DNA from: Panax quinquefolius
Lineage: Eukaryota > Streptophyta > Magnoliopsida > Apiales > Araliaceae
Assembly: GCA_020205615.1 (NCBI GenBank)
Contig: CM035170.1
Location: 27,933,568-27,997,567 of the forward strand
Length of the DNA stretch: 64,000 nucleotides
Direction of reading: 5' to 3'
The translations under genes were made by a program, and so were the position numbers. Of the stretch, positions 32,728 to 45,116 are shown piece by piece (positions within the stretch are counted from its first letter, which is position 1; the number at the start of each line of letters is the position of its first letter). The notes beneath the pieces are model-generated. The model made no database searches and had not been told where the DNA came from. It saw only the letters and a list, made by a program, of their open reading frames with translations.

Positions 32728-35700
32728 CATAAAGCCTCCAAACTCGGGTACTTGAAACCCGAACTCGGTGCTTCACGATACCATTTCTATAAGCGAAATA
32801 ATACTAATAATAATAACAATAATATAAATATCAAACTTATCTTACATTTATCAGAGTCTAATCCCAATTATGCAACCTTTACTATAATTCTTTACAAGAT
32901 ATATAATACATATCATTGTCTATATATTGTCTAACTATTACAAAAGATACCATTAAACATGTTCTGTTTGCTTTCCTTTTCACTTGTTCTTGTCTGAACC
33001 TTCGAGTTGTTCATGCTTAGCTAAAAACATTTAAATTTAAGTAAGGGTGAGCATTTGGGTGCCCAACAAGTAATAACAATTAGAAATATAAGTAGCTGAA
33101 AGAAATAAATATTTTCTTTGTACATCACTTCTACAACGAATTTATAGTTGTGAAGTAAACTAAACCGATAATAATAACATAACAATTCTATCTCAAAATT
33201 TTGAAACTACGTATTGACTATATATAGGGTAGTTGACATACTATGAACATTGTTTTTTAGTTTTTGCTAAGGTTTAGCAGAACTTCATCTGCAAACCGTC
33301 ATAACTTACAGGCGTTAGGTTGTACTTCCCATGGGCCCCGTATTGATCAATACTACATTACAAGAACGATAAGATCGTTCACTCTGTCCGCCTTGGGCGC
33401 ATAAAAGTTTTCCCGTGATCGGGATGTTCATACTTAGCTTGGAATTCGAACCAAAACAATTTGATTGGATACAAAAAGATTTTAACTTATTCAATGATAT
33501 TTTCTAAATTTGTGTCTAGCTGATCAAGTATCTTAGATGGCTTATATATATATATATATCAACATGTGATTAATACAATGATTATCCAAGTGGGGACACT
33601 TGTGTAATCATGTTTAGAAATTAACGAACACAATATATATCTGAATTACCATATACTAACATGTTGATAAACAATGATCAAATATAGAATATATCACAAT
33701 AGGGTTAATAATATAGCATAATAATAATATAATTTTGAAACTTCTTACTCATGTCCATTGCATAAAGGAAATGCAAAGGTAAGATCTTTTGCTCGATGCT
33801 ACCGCCATACGATTCGTAACTTAGTTCTATCTTTATATAACACCTATCAGTAATAAGATCATTTCATCGATTAGAATAACATACTATAACACATAACACT
33901 GCTTATTACAGTCAGCACATAACCTAATTACATTGTCACATATGTTCCACAACCATTGAATCACAAATAAACACATATTTAATCAAATTATCTAAGTCAA
34001 GATCAATTTCTAAAAATATGTCGGTCTACCGACAACTTTACTGGGTAATTATCGAGTCTAAGACTCTATCATGTTGTTCAATATCGTAAGTATCACTATA
34101 TTAATTTTAAATGACTTATAATAATTTTTAAACATTTATTATAGTTTATCATTAATTTTCAAACATGAATCATTATTAAATGGTTAAAATATTAATCAAT
34201 TCTATTATCATTAATATTTAATTAACATTAAACTATTAATGAAACCATTGCCAAAATCTTAAAGTTATTTATAACAACTCAAAATAATTTTAAAGTATTA
34301 GTATTACACTCAAATGATTTTTAAAAGAATTAAAATCATTTTTAAATAATTATCATTAATATTAAAGTATTAATGTATTACTTATCAAAATACTAAAAGT
34401 CCTTAATCATAACTTAGAATATTTTTAATTCATTTATATCCTTTTTAAATAAATAAAACCACTTTTAAACTATTTATTTAATATAATTATTAAATAAATT
34501 TAATACCATTAATATTAAATTAATATCATTTATTAATGAAATTATCCTTTAAATATAAAAAGTTATAATTTATAACTTAAAATAACTTTAAACACTTAAT
34601 TTTTATTTTAAATAATTTTTATAATATTAAAATCATCTTTAAACTAATTTATTTAATATAATTATTAAATAATTCTAATATCATTAATATTAAATAATTA
34701 ATGAAATTTACCTTTAAATATTGAAAGTTATATTTTATAACTTAAAATATTTTTAAACTATTTATTTTATTTAAAATGTTTTTTAATATTAAAATCATTT
34801 TAAAACCAATTTGTTTAATATAATTATTAAATAAATATAATATCATTAATATTAAAATATTAATATTTTTCATAACAAAATATCAAAAGTAATATTTTAT
34901 AACTTAAAATACTTTTATAACCTTTAAATCATTTTTCTATAATTTTAAATCCTTAATTCTATTTTTCATAATTTATTTAATATATTCAATAAATAACTTA
35001 ATTATCATTAATATTAATTAATTAATGAAATTCATCAAAAAATTAAAAGTTATCAAAAATAACTTCAATTATTTTCTTATACCATAATATAATTTTAAAT
35101 GATTTTCATGTATTAAAATTATTTTTAAATAATTTATTTAATATTATAATTAAATAAATTAAATACTTTTAATATTCTAAAAATATTAAATATTTGTGAA
35201 ATATATTCAAAATAATTAAAACTAATTTTTGGATTTTAAAATAATTTTAATATTTTTTGTATTTTTAATAATTAAAAACTAAATTTTCTATTTATTTAAT
35301 AAAAATAATGAATTTTAGAAATAAACTATCGCTAATGATCCTATAGCTGCACGTAACTGTCGCTATATAGTGTTGTTTGAAATGTTCTTCGCCAAACCCG
35401 TAAATTCATGGTAGTTTTTGAGTGTACTACTTTGACCGAGATGTAATGCCGATCATTATGTTTTAACCTATCTATTGATCACAAAGCAGTGTAGACCTAA
35501 TGTAATACTATACGATTCAACAACAAACACGAATAAAAAACACAAAACATTGAGATCCGAGCCTCAAAATCATGTAGAAATGTTCTTCATTTCAGGTTGC
35601 CCAAAAATGAAGAACAGTTCAATCGCCTCTACTTTGAGCTTTTACAACGTGAAATTATGGTGATTTTTTAGTGATATAAAACTTGTAGTGTGTATCCCAC

Positions 35701-37941
35701 ATGTAACTTAAGAGATATATTACAAAACATATATAAAACAATCACGTAATCAAAAGATTCGTGCACCTGGCCAAAGTATGCCGGAAGGTGTGTTCTTTTG
35801 TGTTTCGAAATTCCGTAAAATGCATTTCGTGACCTCGTGTCCCGCTTTGACCACTTATTACATTCGATCCATTAATGATTTAAGAGATATAAATACCGTA
35901 ATCTAAAGTCCAAAGTTACATGCTATAATCTAGTTAGAAAAACAACATCAAACATTCAATCATCTCGATGATATTGTCCTTCAAAGATCTTGTCGACGCT
36001 GAAAACCCATTTTGGGTTACCTGTAAACTTTAGTAAGTCATGGCTCGATCGGCGCGGTTTGACCTTCCATAATTTGCAATGTATATATGATCTAAGCTTC
36101 ATTTCAATCCCATTAAATAACACATATCGACTACAACTACAAACTTTCAAAACACAAAAATAAAACACGAATAACGATCTACAAGACACGACATTTGGTT
36201 GTCGAACACATAGAAAATTTTTTCCAGATTTTTTAAATCTTCAATCCGAGCCTCTAGATGTTATGGATCTAACATCTAGCAACCCGAATCATCATTATAC
36301 ATCACTAACAACATATTAAAACATATAATCATAACATCTAACGATTGGATCAAAGGTCGATTTTTCGATCAGGTTTATACCTTTATGAACTAATTCTTGA
36401 TTACGACTCCTTGACGGTTTTTGGTAAACATGGGGCTTGTATATGGGATTGGTATGCAACAAAATCGTGGGTTTTGGAAGAGAGAGAGAGAGAGGTGGAG
36501 TATTTGAGCAAAAATGAGCTAAGTTATTACACTTTCTCTCTCTCGATCTCTATATATATCATACAATGAATTGGGTGAATTAAGTGGTCGAAATTCTTTG
36601 TTATTTGAAGTCAATGGAGTTGATGGATTTGGTCACCAACTTCTCCTATTGTTAAAACCTATGGCTAGCTTCAATTATACAAGGGGGGAAAAATGGTCTT
36701 TGGATTTTCCAATTTAATGGCACTTTGGTAACTTGTCAAACCCTTAGGATTTTGGGGTTGGGTTAGGGTTTAGGGTTGAACCCATTAGGTAAAAAAAATA
36801 ATTTCTAGAATTTACAATTTAGGGTTTGCACAAAAATAAATAAATAAATAAATAAATTTTAGTTTCTAAAAATTTGAAATTAGGGTTTCCTAATCATATA
36901 GACTTGATAATTAGGTTTTTGTTTTACTGATTATCATTAAGCGTGCCTAATTAGCAATTAGGGTTTACAATTAGCAAATTTAGGGTTTATAATTTAGAAA
37001 AATTAATAATAAGGATTTATACCCTTAAAAAAAATTTATGGTTTTGAAAACAATTAAGATTCTCCCTAACTAGGGTTAATATCTTTAATACCGGTCATTA
37101 CAAACATTATCATGATTACGTAACTACATAACAAATTCTTAAAGTCATAAATGGCCTTTGAATTAGGGTTTCAAATCAATTAAGGTTTATAATTTAAATA
37201 TTATGGTTTCTAAAATTAGGATTTGAAATATTAATTAGGATTTCTCTAATTAACATTAAATTCTATAATACACCACTTAAATCACATAACATGAGTTATA
37301 TATGTCTCGAACTCATAATTGAGATCCTATAATTAGGGTTTCCATTTGGTAATTCACCAATTATTATTTAAAGTTTCTAGTTTCGAAATTAGGGTTTATA
37401 ATTAGGGTCTCTTATAATTAGGGTTTCTATAATTAGGGTTTTAAGTATAATACCTATACTCATTTACATTAACACGATTACCACACAACTTACACAATTC
37501 TTTAAAGCCGAAATTGACCTTTTGAATTAGGGTTAACAAATTAATACTAGGGTTTTGACATTATACACCATAATTGACCAATCATTGTCAGTCCACAAAC
37601 ATACAGTACATATGTATAGTAATCTTAAAAAATCAAATATAATATTATTATATTTTTATTCTTATCCATTGATAAAAATCCAAAATTAGGGTTTCGATTC
37701 CATATCGATTTATCTTCCATATTTAACCTTAATATTTAAGGTAAAATAATTAACTTATTAATCTATACTAAAATTCATATAATAAAATAATTATTATAAT
37801 TATTCTAAAAATCATTTCATATATTATTTAAATAATATATAATTATATTTTCATGGAAAATATTTATTAAAAATATTTCTACGATAAAATTAATTATTAT
37901 AAGAATATACTTTATAATAATCAATAATTATAAAATAAAAT
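32728..37941 (-). repeat. Right (5') LTR of A1, missing ~150 bp at its outer end
   Basis: Starts CATAAAGCC where the left LTR has TGTAAAGCC. It contains the uninterrupted B target site at 36382-36386 and a telo-box array (about 36745-37690). It stops in ATAAAAT and passes into C-LTR sequence through a 4-bp AAAT overlap, instead of reaching GGTTGTTACA. Confidence 0.85.
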
Positions 37942-38312
37942 GAGAAGTACGAGTCAATGCTTCATGTTGATTCATAGCTATTTGTTTAGTTATGGAAGAT
38001 AATCATATAATTCTCGATGTGATATTTATATGATCCTTTGTTAGACTTGTTGAGCTAGTTATGCTCACTTCTTGTTTGAATTATATGATTGCAGCTAAAG
38101 CTGAACGAACTGAGAGTTCTAAGAGAGATAAAGGCAAGGCTAAGATGGATAGTAATTATCCTGTAATAGACTAGAGTATTTGTATGTAATATACTCATGA
38201 ATAATGAAGAATGTATTGGTTTATGAACCTGGGAAAGGAATTATTATTATTATTGTAATAAGAATATAGTAAGTACACTCCCTAACTTTATTCAAAAAGT
38301 TGGGGTCTTACA
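37941..38312. repeat. Recombinant joint: C-LTR piece plus 27 bp of B-LTR end between two A-LTR parts
   Basis: 37941-38280 matches C1 LTR 12922-13264. CCTAA then joins it to 38286-38312, which equals the last 27 bp of the B LTR. TTTAT and A-LTR sequence follow, as at the real B insertion (29265). The same structure recurs at 59526-59897. Confidence 0.85.
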
Positions 38313-40500
38313 TTTATGAACTAATTCTTGATTCTGACTCCTTGATCTATTTTTGGTAAACGTGGGGCTTGTTTATGGGACTGCTGTGCAACAAAAAATT
38401 GTGGTTTTAAAAAGAGAGAGAGGTGGAGTATTTGAGCAAAAATGAGCTAAGTTATTACAATTTCTCTCTCTTGATCTCTATATATATTGCATACAATGAA
38501 TTGGTTGAATTAAGTGGCTGAGCTGCTGTTATTTGAAGTCAATGGAGTTGTTGGATTTGGTCACCAACTTCTCCTATTGTCAAAACCTATGGCTAGCTTC
38601 AATTATACAAGACGGGCAAAATGGTCTTTTGATTTTTCAATTTAATGGCACTTTGGTAACTTGTCAAACCCTTAGGGTTTAGGGTTTGGGTTAGGGTTTG
38701 AAGCCATTAGGGTAAAAAAAATAATTTCTAGAATTTACAATTTAGGATTTGCACAAAAATAAATAAATAAATAAATTTTAGTTTCTAAAAATTTGAAATT
38801 AGGGTTTCCTAATCACATAGACTTGATAATTAGGTTTATGTTTTACTAATTATCATTAAGCGTGCCTAATTAGCAATTAGGGTTTACAATTAACAAATTT
38901 AGGGTTTATAATTTAGAAAAATTAATAATAAGGATTTATACCCTTAATTTTTTTTAGGGGTTTTGAAAACAATTAAGATTCTCCCTAACTAGGGTTAATA
39001 TCTTTAAAACCGGTCATTACAAACATTATCATGATTACATAACTACATAACAAATTCTTAAAGTCATAAATGGCCTTTAAATTAGGGTTTCAAATCAATT
39101 AAGGTTTATAATTTAAATATTAGGGTTTCTAAAATTAGGATTTGAAATATTAATTAGATTTCTAATTAACATTAAATTCTATAATACACCACTTAAATCA
39201 AATAACACAGTTATATAATAGTCTCGAACTCATAATTGAGTTTCAAATTAGGGTTTCTATTTGGTAATTCACCAATTATTATTTAAAGTTTCTAGTTTCA
39301 GAAATTAGGGTCTCTTATAATTAGGGTTTCCTATAATTAGGGTTTTAAGTATAATACCTATACTCATTTACATTAACACGATTACCACATAACTTACACA
39401 ATTCTTTAAAGCCGAAATTGACCTTTTGAATTAGGGTTAACAAATTAATACTAGGGGTTTGACATTATACACCATAATTGACCAATCATTGTCAGTCCAC
39501 AAACATACAGTACATATGTATAGTACTGAAAAATCAAAATATAATATTATTATATTTTTATTCTCATCCATTGATAAAAATCTAAAATTAGGGTTTGGAT
39601 TCCATATATCGATTTATCTTCCATATTTAACCTTAATATTTAAGGTAAAATAATTAACTTATTAATCTATACTAAAATTCATATAATAAAATAATTATTA
39701 TCATTATTCTAAAAATTATTTCATATATTATTTAAATAATATATAATTTTATTTTCATGGAAAATAATTAATAAAAATATTTATCTTATAAAATTAATTA
39801 TTATAAGAATATACTTTATAATAATCAATAATTCTAAAATAAAATTATTTGTAAATATTCATGTAATAAATATATTTTATTTACCACATAAATACATATA
39901 CACATTATCTTGTACAAATCCTCATCTTTAAAATAATAATAAAAATTTATATGCAAAATTTTTGATTTATTTATCGTAAAATTTCAAAGTTGTTACATTC
40001 ACCCTCCCTTATAAAGAATCCGTCCCCGGAATCACCGTTTTAAAACCTATACATACCAGGGTACATAGCATACACAATCATTGCGAGTAGATCTCGATCA
40101 AAATTGATCGAACTGATCTTTAACTATTCAACATAAAGCTTATCTATCTGCTTAAACGGAAATTTGATTTCTAATAGAAATCAATTTCCTTCTTCAAAAT
40201 AATTTATAAAATAATTTACTATATATAAGAAAATAATGTATAAGAAATAAAATTGGTTTGAGTAATACCTGGAGTTGCATCCCCGGTTAATACAGTTTCT
40301 TGAACGGTCATGTTGAAGACGCTTGCGGTTGATTTCGTTGGTTTGATTTGTTGATGTTGTTCCCGTCGTCGCCAATGTCCTGTTGCCTTTCCTTGTTTAC
40401 GCATTCCTTGCCTCTATTCTCCTTCTTGGATAGTCTTCCACCTTATACTCTATTGATTCACACTTAAAACACACAGACTTGCCCTTTATCTCCTTTCCTT

Positions 40501-40698
40501 TTATCGTATAGGTGACAAAACTATCTTTTGCCCCTTCGTTACCCTAGCTATCACAAACGCATCAACAGGGTCAGTTGATCTTCCGAATCTTGGCAGTACA
40601 ATGGCCTTGAAGTCTTTGACGTTCGTCAATCGATTATCTGGTTGATCTTCCGGCGACTGGTATTCCGTTCTGCATAGCTTAATCGTCCATATTCGCAA
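40501..40698 (-). pseudogene. gag remnant of A2
   Basis: A 65-residue frame almost identical to A1 31473-31670 (VLPRFGRSTDPVDAFVIARV). The tail piece is at 40181-40375. Conservation between copies shows shared descent rather than proven function. Confidence 0.4.
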
Positions 40699-41364
40699 AA
40701 TTCTGTATCGGGTCTGGTTGTCCTCCAGCTTTGTTGACGTGTTCTTTTATCCGTGTATTTCATTTTCGTCTCCTTGGCGGTATTATCACAATTTATTCTT
40801 TATTCTTATGCTTTATCGTATACGTATAATCATATAACACAAAATTCTATATTTTGATTATCATGTACTCAAAATATTATATATTTTGAAAATTTGGTTT
40901 TTTTTACGCATTAACCAAAGACTCATATAATTAACTACTATCTTTATACCAACTTATTTCATTAATCCCATATAAATTCATACTCATATCGCTTGACATA
41001 CCATACCATATTATATTGCTTTAATCATCCGCTATCCCTTTGTGACTCAAAAGGTCGGGAATCAACGCCACAACTTATACAAAATTTGAAATTTTTTACC
41101 TTATACAAACATACCTATCATATACATAACATAGAATCATACATATTCAAGTAATACTAGTACTACTTATTTCTTACGCCTCCACTAAGGATCAATTGCT
41201 TAGAAATCAGTTTATTCCCATTATCCTCTATAATCCATTTACACCTAATTATACTTAGTTCGTCCAACTTACAACACATTATGAGTTTAGGAACTCACCA
41301 CAAACATATAAGTTTAAGAACTCGACATTGACCACATATTCTTTAATTATACTCTACCTATCAG

Positions 41365-41622
41365 TTATACTATCGTTTCAGGGTCCGGTACTATACTTTC
41401 CAAAATAACCACCTCATTGAGGTAGCTTTCAATGTGAGCCTCTATTTCAGCTATTGGCTTCGTTATTGGCACGATTATGGAGATTGACTTCTTCTTTATG
41501 ATTTGAGGGTATCCTAATCCTTTTCTATCTGACATATACACACTTAAGTTATCCTGATTATCCTTTAATATATACACACAACAATTAATAGTTTTATATA
41601 AGTTATCTTTTATTTTGTTCAA
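41365..41622 (-). CDS. Small conserved ORF next to the A2 primer-binding site
   Basis: 85 residues, the longer version of the A1 ORF at 32333-32545, starting MNKIKDNLYKT and ending VPDPETIV. No domain recognised. Function unknown. Confidence 0.3.
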   Translation of the reverse strand: MNKIKDNLYKTINCCVYILKDNQDNLSVYMSDRKGLGYPQIIKKKSISIIVPITKPIAEIEAHIESYLNEVVILESIVPDPETIV

Positions 41623-41744
41623 CGATGAACTAGTTCAATTCATCTCCTTTTTAAACTCTATATGAGTTAATCGTATTTTCAACGTTTCCCTCTGTTCCAA
41701 GGTTATAGCCTAACGTCTAGCCCACCTAAGGTTTTTAACCCTAA

Positions 41745-41756
41745 GCTCTGATACCA
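41745..41756 (-). promoter_or_regulatory. Primer-binding site of A2
   Basis: Minus-strand TGGTATCAGAGC, an exact plant initiator-tRNA-Met-type site, three bases from the LTR edge at 41760. Confidence 0.85.
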
Positions 41757-42577
41757 ACTCATAAAGCCTCCAAACTCGGGTACTTGAAACCCGAACTCGG
41801 TGCTTCACGATACCATTTCTATGAGCGAAATAATACTAATAATAATAACAATAATATAAATATCAAACTTATCTTACATTTATCAGAGTCTAATCCCAAT
41901 TATGAAACCTTTACTATAATTCTTTACAAGATATATAATACATATCATTGTCTATATATTGTCTAACTATTACAAAAGATACCATTAAACATGTTCTGTT
42001 TGCTTTCCTTTTCACTTGTTCTTGTCTGAACCTTCGAGTTGTTCATGCTTAGCTAAAAACATTTAAATTTAAGCAAGGGTGAGCATTTGGGTGCCCAACA
42101 AGTAATAACAATTAGAAATATAAGTAGCTGAAAAGAAATAAATGTTTTCTTTGTACATCACTTCTACAACGAATTTATAGTTGTGAAGTAAACTAAACCG
42201 ATAATAATAACATAACAATTATATCTCAAAATTTTGAAACTACGTATTGACGATATATATATATAGGGTAGTAGACATACTATGAACATTATTTTTAGTT
42301 TTTGCTAAGGTTTAGCGTAACTTCATCGCAAAACCGTCATAACTTACTAAGCGTTAGTTGTACTTCCCACGGGCCTCAGATTGATCAATACTACATTACA
42401 AGAACGATAAGATCGTTCACACTGTCCCTACGCCAAGATAAAAGTTTTCCCGTGATCGGGATGTTCATACTTAGCTTGGAATTCGAACCAAAACAATTTG
42501 ATTGGATACAAAAAGATTTTAACTTATTCAATGATATTTTCTAAATTTGTGTCTAGTCGATCAAGTATCTTAGAGAC

Positions 42578-42580
<3 letters not shown>

Positions 42581-42635
<55 letters not shown>
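42581..42635. repeat. Expanded (TA)27 microsatellite in the A2 LTR
   Basis: 55 bp of uninterrupted TA, against about 20 bp at the same LTR position in A1. Confidence 0.9.
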
Positions 42636-42637
<2 letters not shown>

Positions 42638-44416
42638 ACATGATTAATACAATGATTATCCAAGTGGGGACACTTGTGTAATCATGTTTAGAAATTAACG
42701 AAACATATATATATATCGAATTACCATATACTTAACATGTTGATAAACAATGATCGGATATAGAATATATCACAATAGGTTAATAATATAACATAATAAT
42801 AATATAATTTTGAAACTTCTTACTCATGTCCATTGTGATAAAGGAAATGCAAAGGTAAGATATTTTTTCGATGCATACCGCTTAAAATTTGTAACTTAGT
42901 TCTATCTTTATATAACACCTATCAGTAATAAGATCATTTCATCGATTAGAATAACATACTATAACACATAACACTGCTTATTACAGTCAGCACATAACCT
43001 AATTACATTGTCACATATGTTCCACAACCATTGAATCACAAATAAACACATATTTAATCAAATTATCTAAGTCAAGATCAATTTCTAAAATATGTCGGTC
43101 TACCGACAACTTTACCGGGTAATTATCGAGTCTAAGACTCTATCATGTTGTTCAATATCTGTAAGTATCAGTCATATTAATTTTAAATGACTTATAATAA
43201 TTTTTAAACATTTATTATAGTTTATCATGAATTTTCAAACATCGGAATCATTATTAAATGGTTAAAATATTAATTAATTCTATTATCATTAATATTTAAT
43301 TAACATTAAACTATTAATGAAACCATTGCCAAAATCTTAAAGTTATTTATAACAACTCAAAATAATTTTAAAGTATTAATATTACACTTCAAAATGATTT
43401 TTAAAAGAATTAAAATCATTTTTAAATAATTATCATTAATATTAAAGTATTAATGTATTACTTATCAAAATATTAAAAGTCCTTAATCATAACTAAAAAT
43501 TTAATTTTTAATTCATTTATATCCTTTTTAAATAAATAAAACCATTTTTTAAACTATTTATTTAATATAATTATTAAATAAATTTAATACCATTAATATT
43601 AAATTAATATCATTTATTAATGAAATTATCCTTTAAATATAAAAAGTTATAATTTATAACTTAAAATATCTTTAAACACTTTATTTTTATTTTAAATGAT
43701 TTTTATAATATTAAAATCATCTTTAAACTAATTTATTTAATATAATTATTAAATAATTCTAATATCATTAATATTAAATAATTAATGAAATTTACTTTTA
43801 AATATCGAAAGTTATATTTTATAACTTAAAATATTTTTAAACTATTTATTTTTATTTAAAATAATTTTTTAATATTAAAATCATTTTAAAACCAATTTGT
43901 TTAATATAATTATTAAATAAATATAATATCATTAATATTAAAATATTAATATTTTTCATAAAAAAATATCAAAAGTTATATTTTATAACTTAAAATACTT
44001 TTATAACCTTTAAATCATTTTTTCTATAATTTTAAATCCTTAATTCTATTTTTCATAATTTATTTAATATATTCAATAAATAACTTAATTATCATTAATA
44101 TTAATTAATTAATGAAATTCATCACAAAATATTAAAAGTTATCAAAAATAACTTCAATTATTTTCTTATACCATAATATAATTTTAAATGATTTTCATGT
44201 ATTAAAATCATTTTTAAATAATTTATTTAATATTATAATTAAATAAATTAAATACTTTTAATATTCTAAAATATTAAATATTTGTGAAATATATTCAAAA
44301 TAATTAAAAACTAATTTTTGGATTTTAAAATAATTTTTAATATTTTTTTGTATTTTTAATAATTAAAAACTAAATTTTCTATTTATTTAATAAAAATAAT
44401 GAATTTTAGAAATAAA

Positions 44417-45116
44417 CTGTCGCTAAATGACCCTATAGCGACAGAACCGTCGCTATAGGTGTTCTTGAGCTGTTCTTGGCCAAACCCAGAAATTCATGGC
44501 AGTTTTCGAGTGTACTACTTTGACCAGATGTAATGCTTTGATCATTATGTTTTTAGCCTATCTATTGATCACAGTGTGTAGACCTAATGTAATACTATAC
44601 GATTCAACAACAAACACGAATTAAAAACACAAAACGACAGAGATCTGAGCCTCCAAAAATCATGTCAGAGCTGTTCTTCATTTCTGGGTTGCCCAGAAAT
44701 GAAGAACAGTTCAACTGCCCTACTTTGAGCTTCTACAACGTGAAATTATGGTGATTGTTTAGTGATATAAAACTTGCAGTGTGTATCCCACATGTAACTT
44801 AAGAGATATATTACAAAACATATACAAAACAATCACAGAATCAAAAGATTCAGACCGGTCAAAGCATGTCAGAAGGTGTGTTCTTTGTGTTTCTGGAAAT
44901 TCCAGAAAATGCATTCGTGACCGTGTGTCCTGCTTTGACCACTTATTACATTCGATCCATTAATGATTTAAGAGATATAAATACCAGAATCTAAAGTCCA
45001 GGTTACATGCTATAATCTAGTTAGAAAAACAACATCAAACATTCAATCATCTGACAGATCTTGACCTTCAAAGATCTTGTCAGACGCTGAAAACCCATTT
45101 CTGGGTTACCCAGAAA
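44417..45116. repeat. Cluster of perfect inverted repeats in the A2 LTR
   Basis: Includes an 18-bp perfect stem with a TTG loop (44671-44688 with 44692-44709), a 9-bp pair CTGTCGCTA/TAGCGACAG (44417-44425, 44436-44444) and an overlapping TATAGCGAC/GTCGCTATA pair (44434-44442, 44449-44457). It also has TTTCTGGA/TCCAGAAA (44890-44908) and TTTCTGGG/CCCAGAAA (45098-45116). The same places in the other A copies carry broken versions (for example 35583-35617, 17710-17745). Confidence 0.8.

Larger units (their letters stand above)
15041..37941 (-). mobile_element. Element A1: long-LTR, short-bodied non-autonomous retrotransposon, with B nested inside
   Basis: Minus-strand element. On the plus strand the order is left LTR (15041-30968, holding element B), polypurine tract, 1759-bp internal region (30969-32727) with only gag remnants, primer-binding site, and right LTR (32728-37941, missing about its last 150 bp). 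Without B each LTR is about 5.2 kb, so LTRs make up most of the element. No protease, RT, RNase H or integrase is present. This fits a LARD-like derivative that depends on an autonomous partner; the tRNA-Met site and TGTAACAACC start suggest a chromovirus. Units A2 and A3 follow downstream. Confidence 0.75.
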
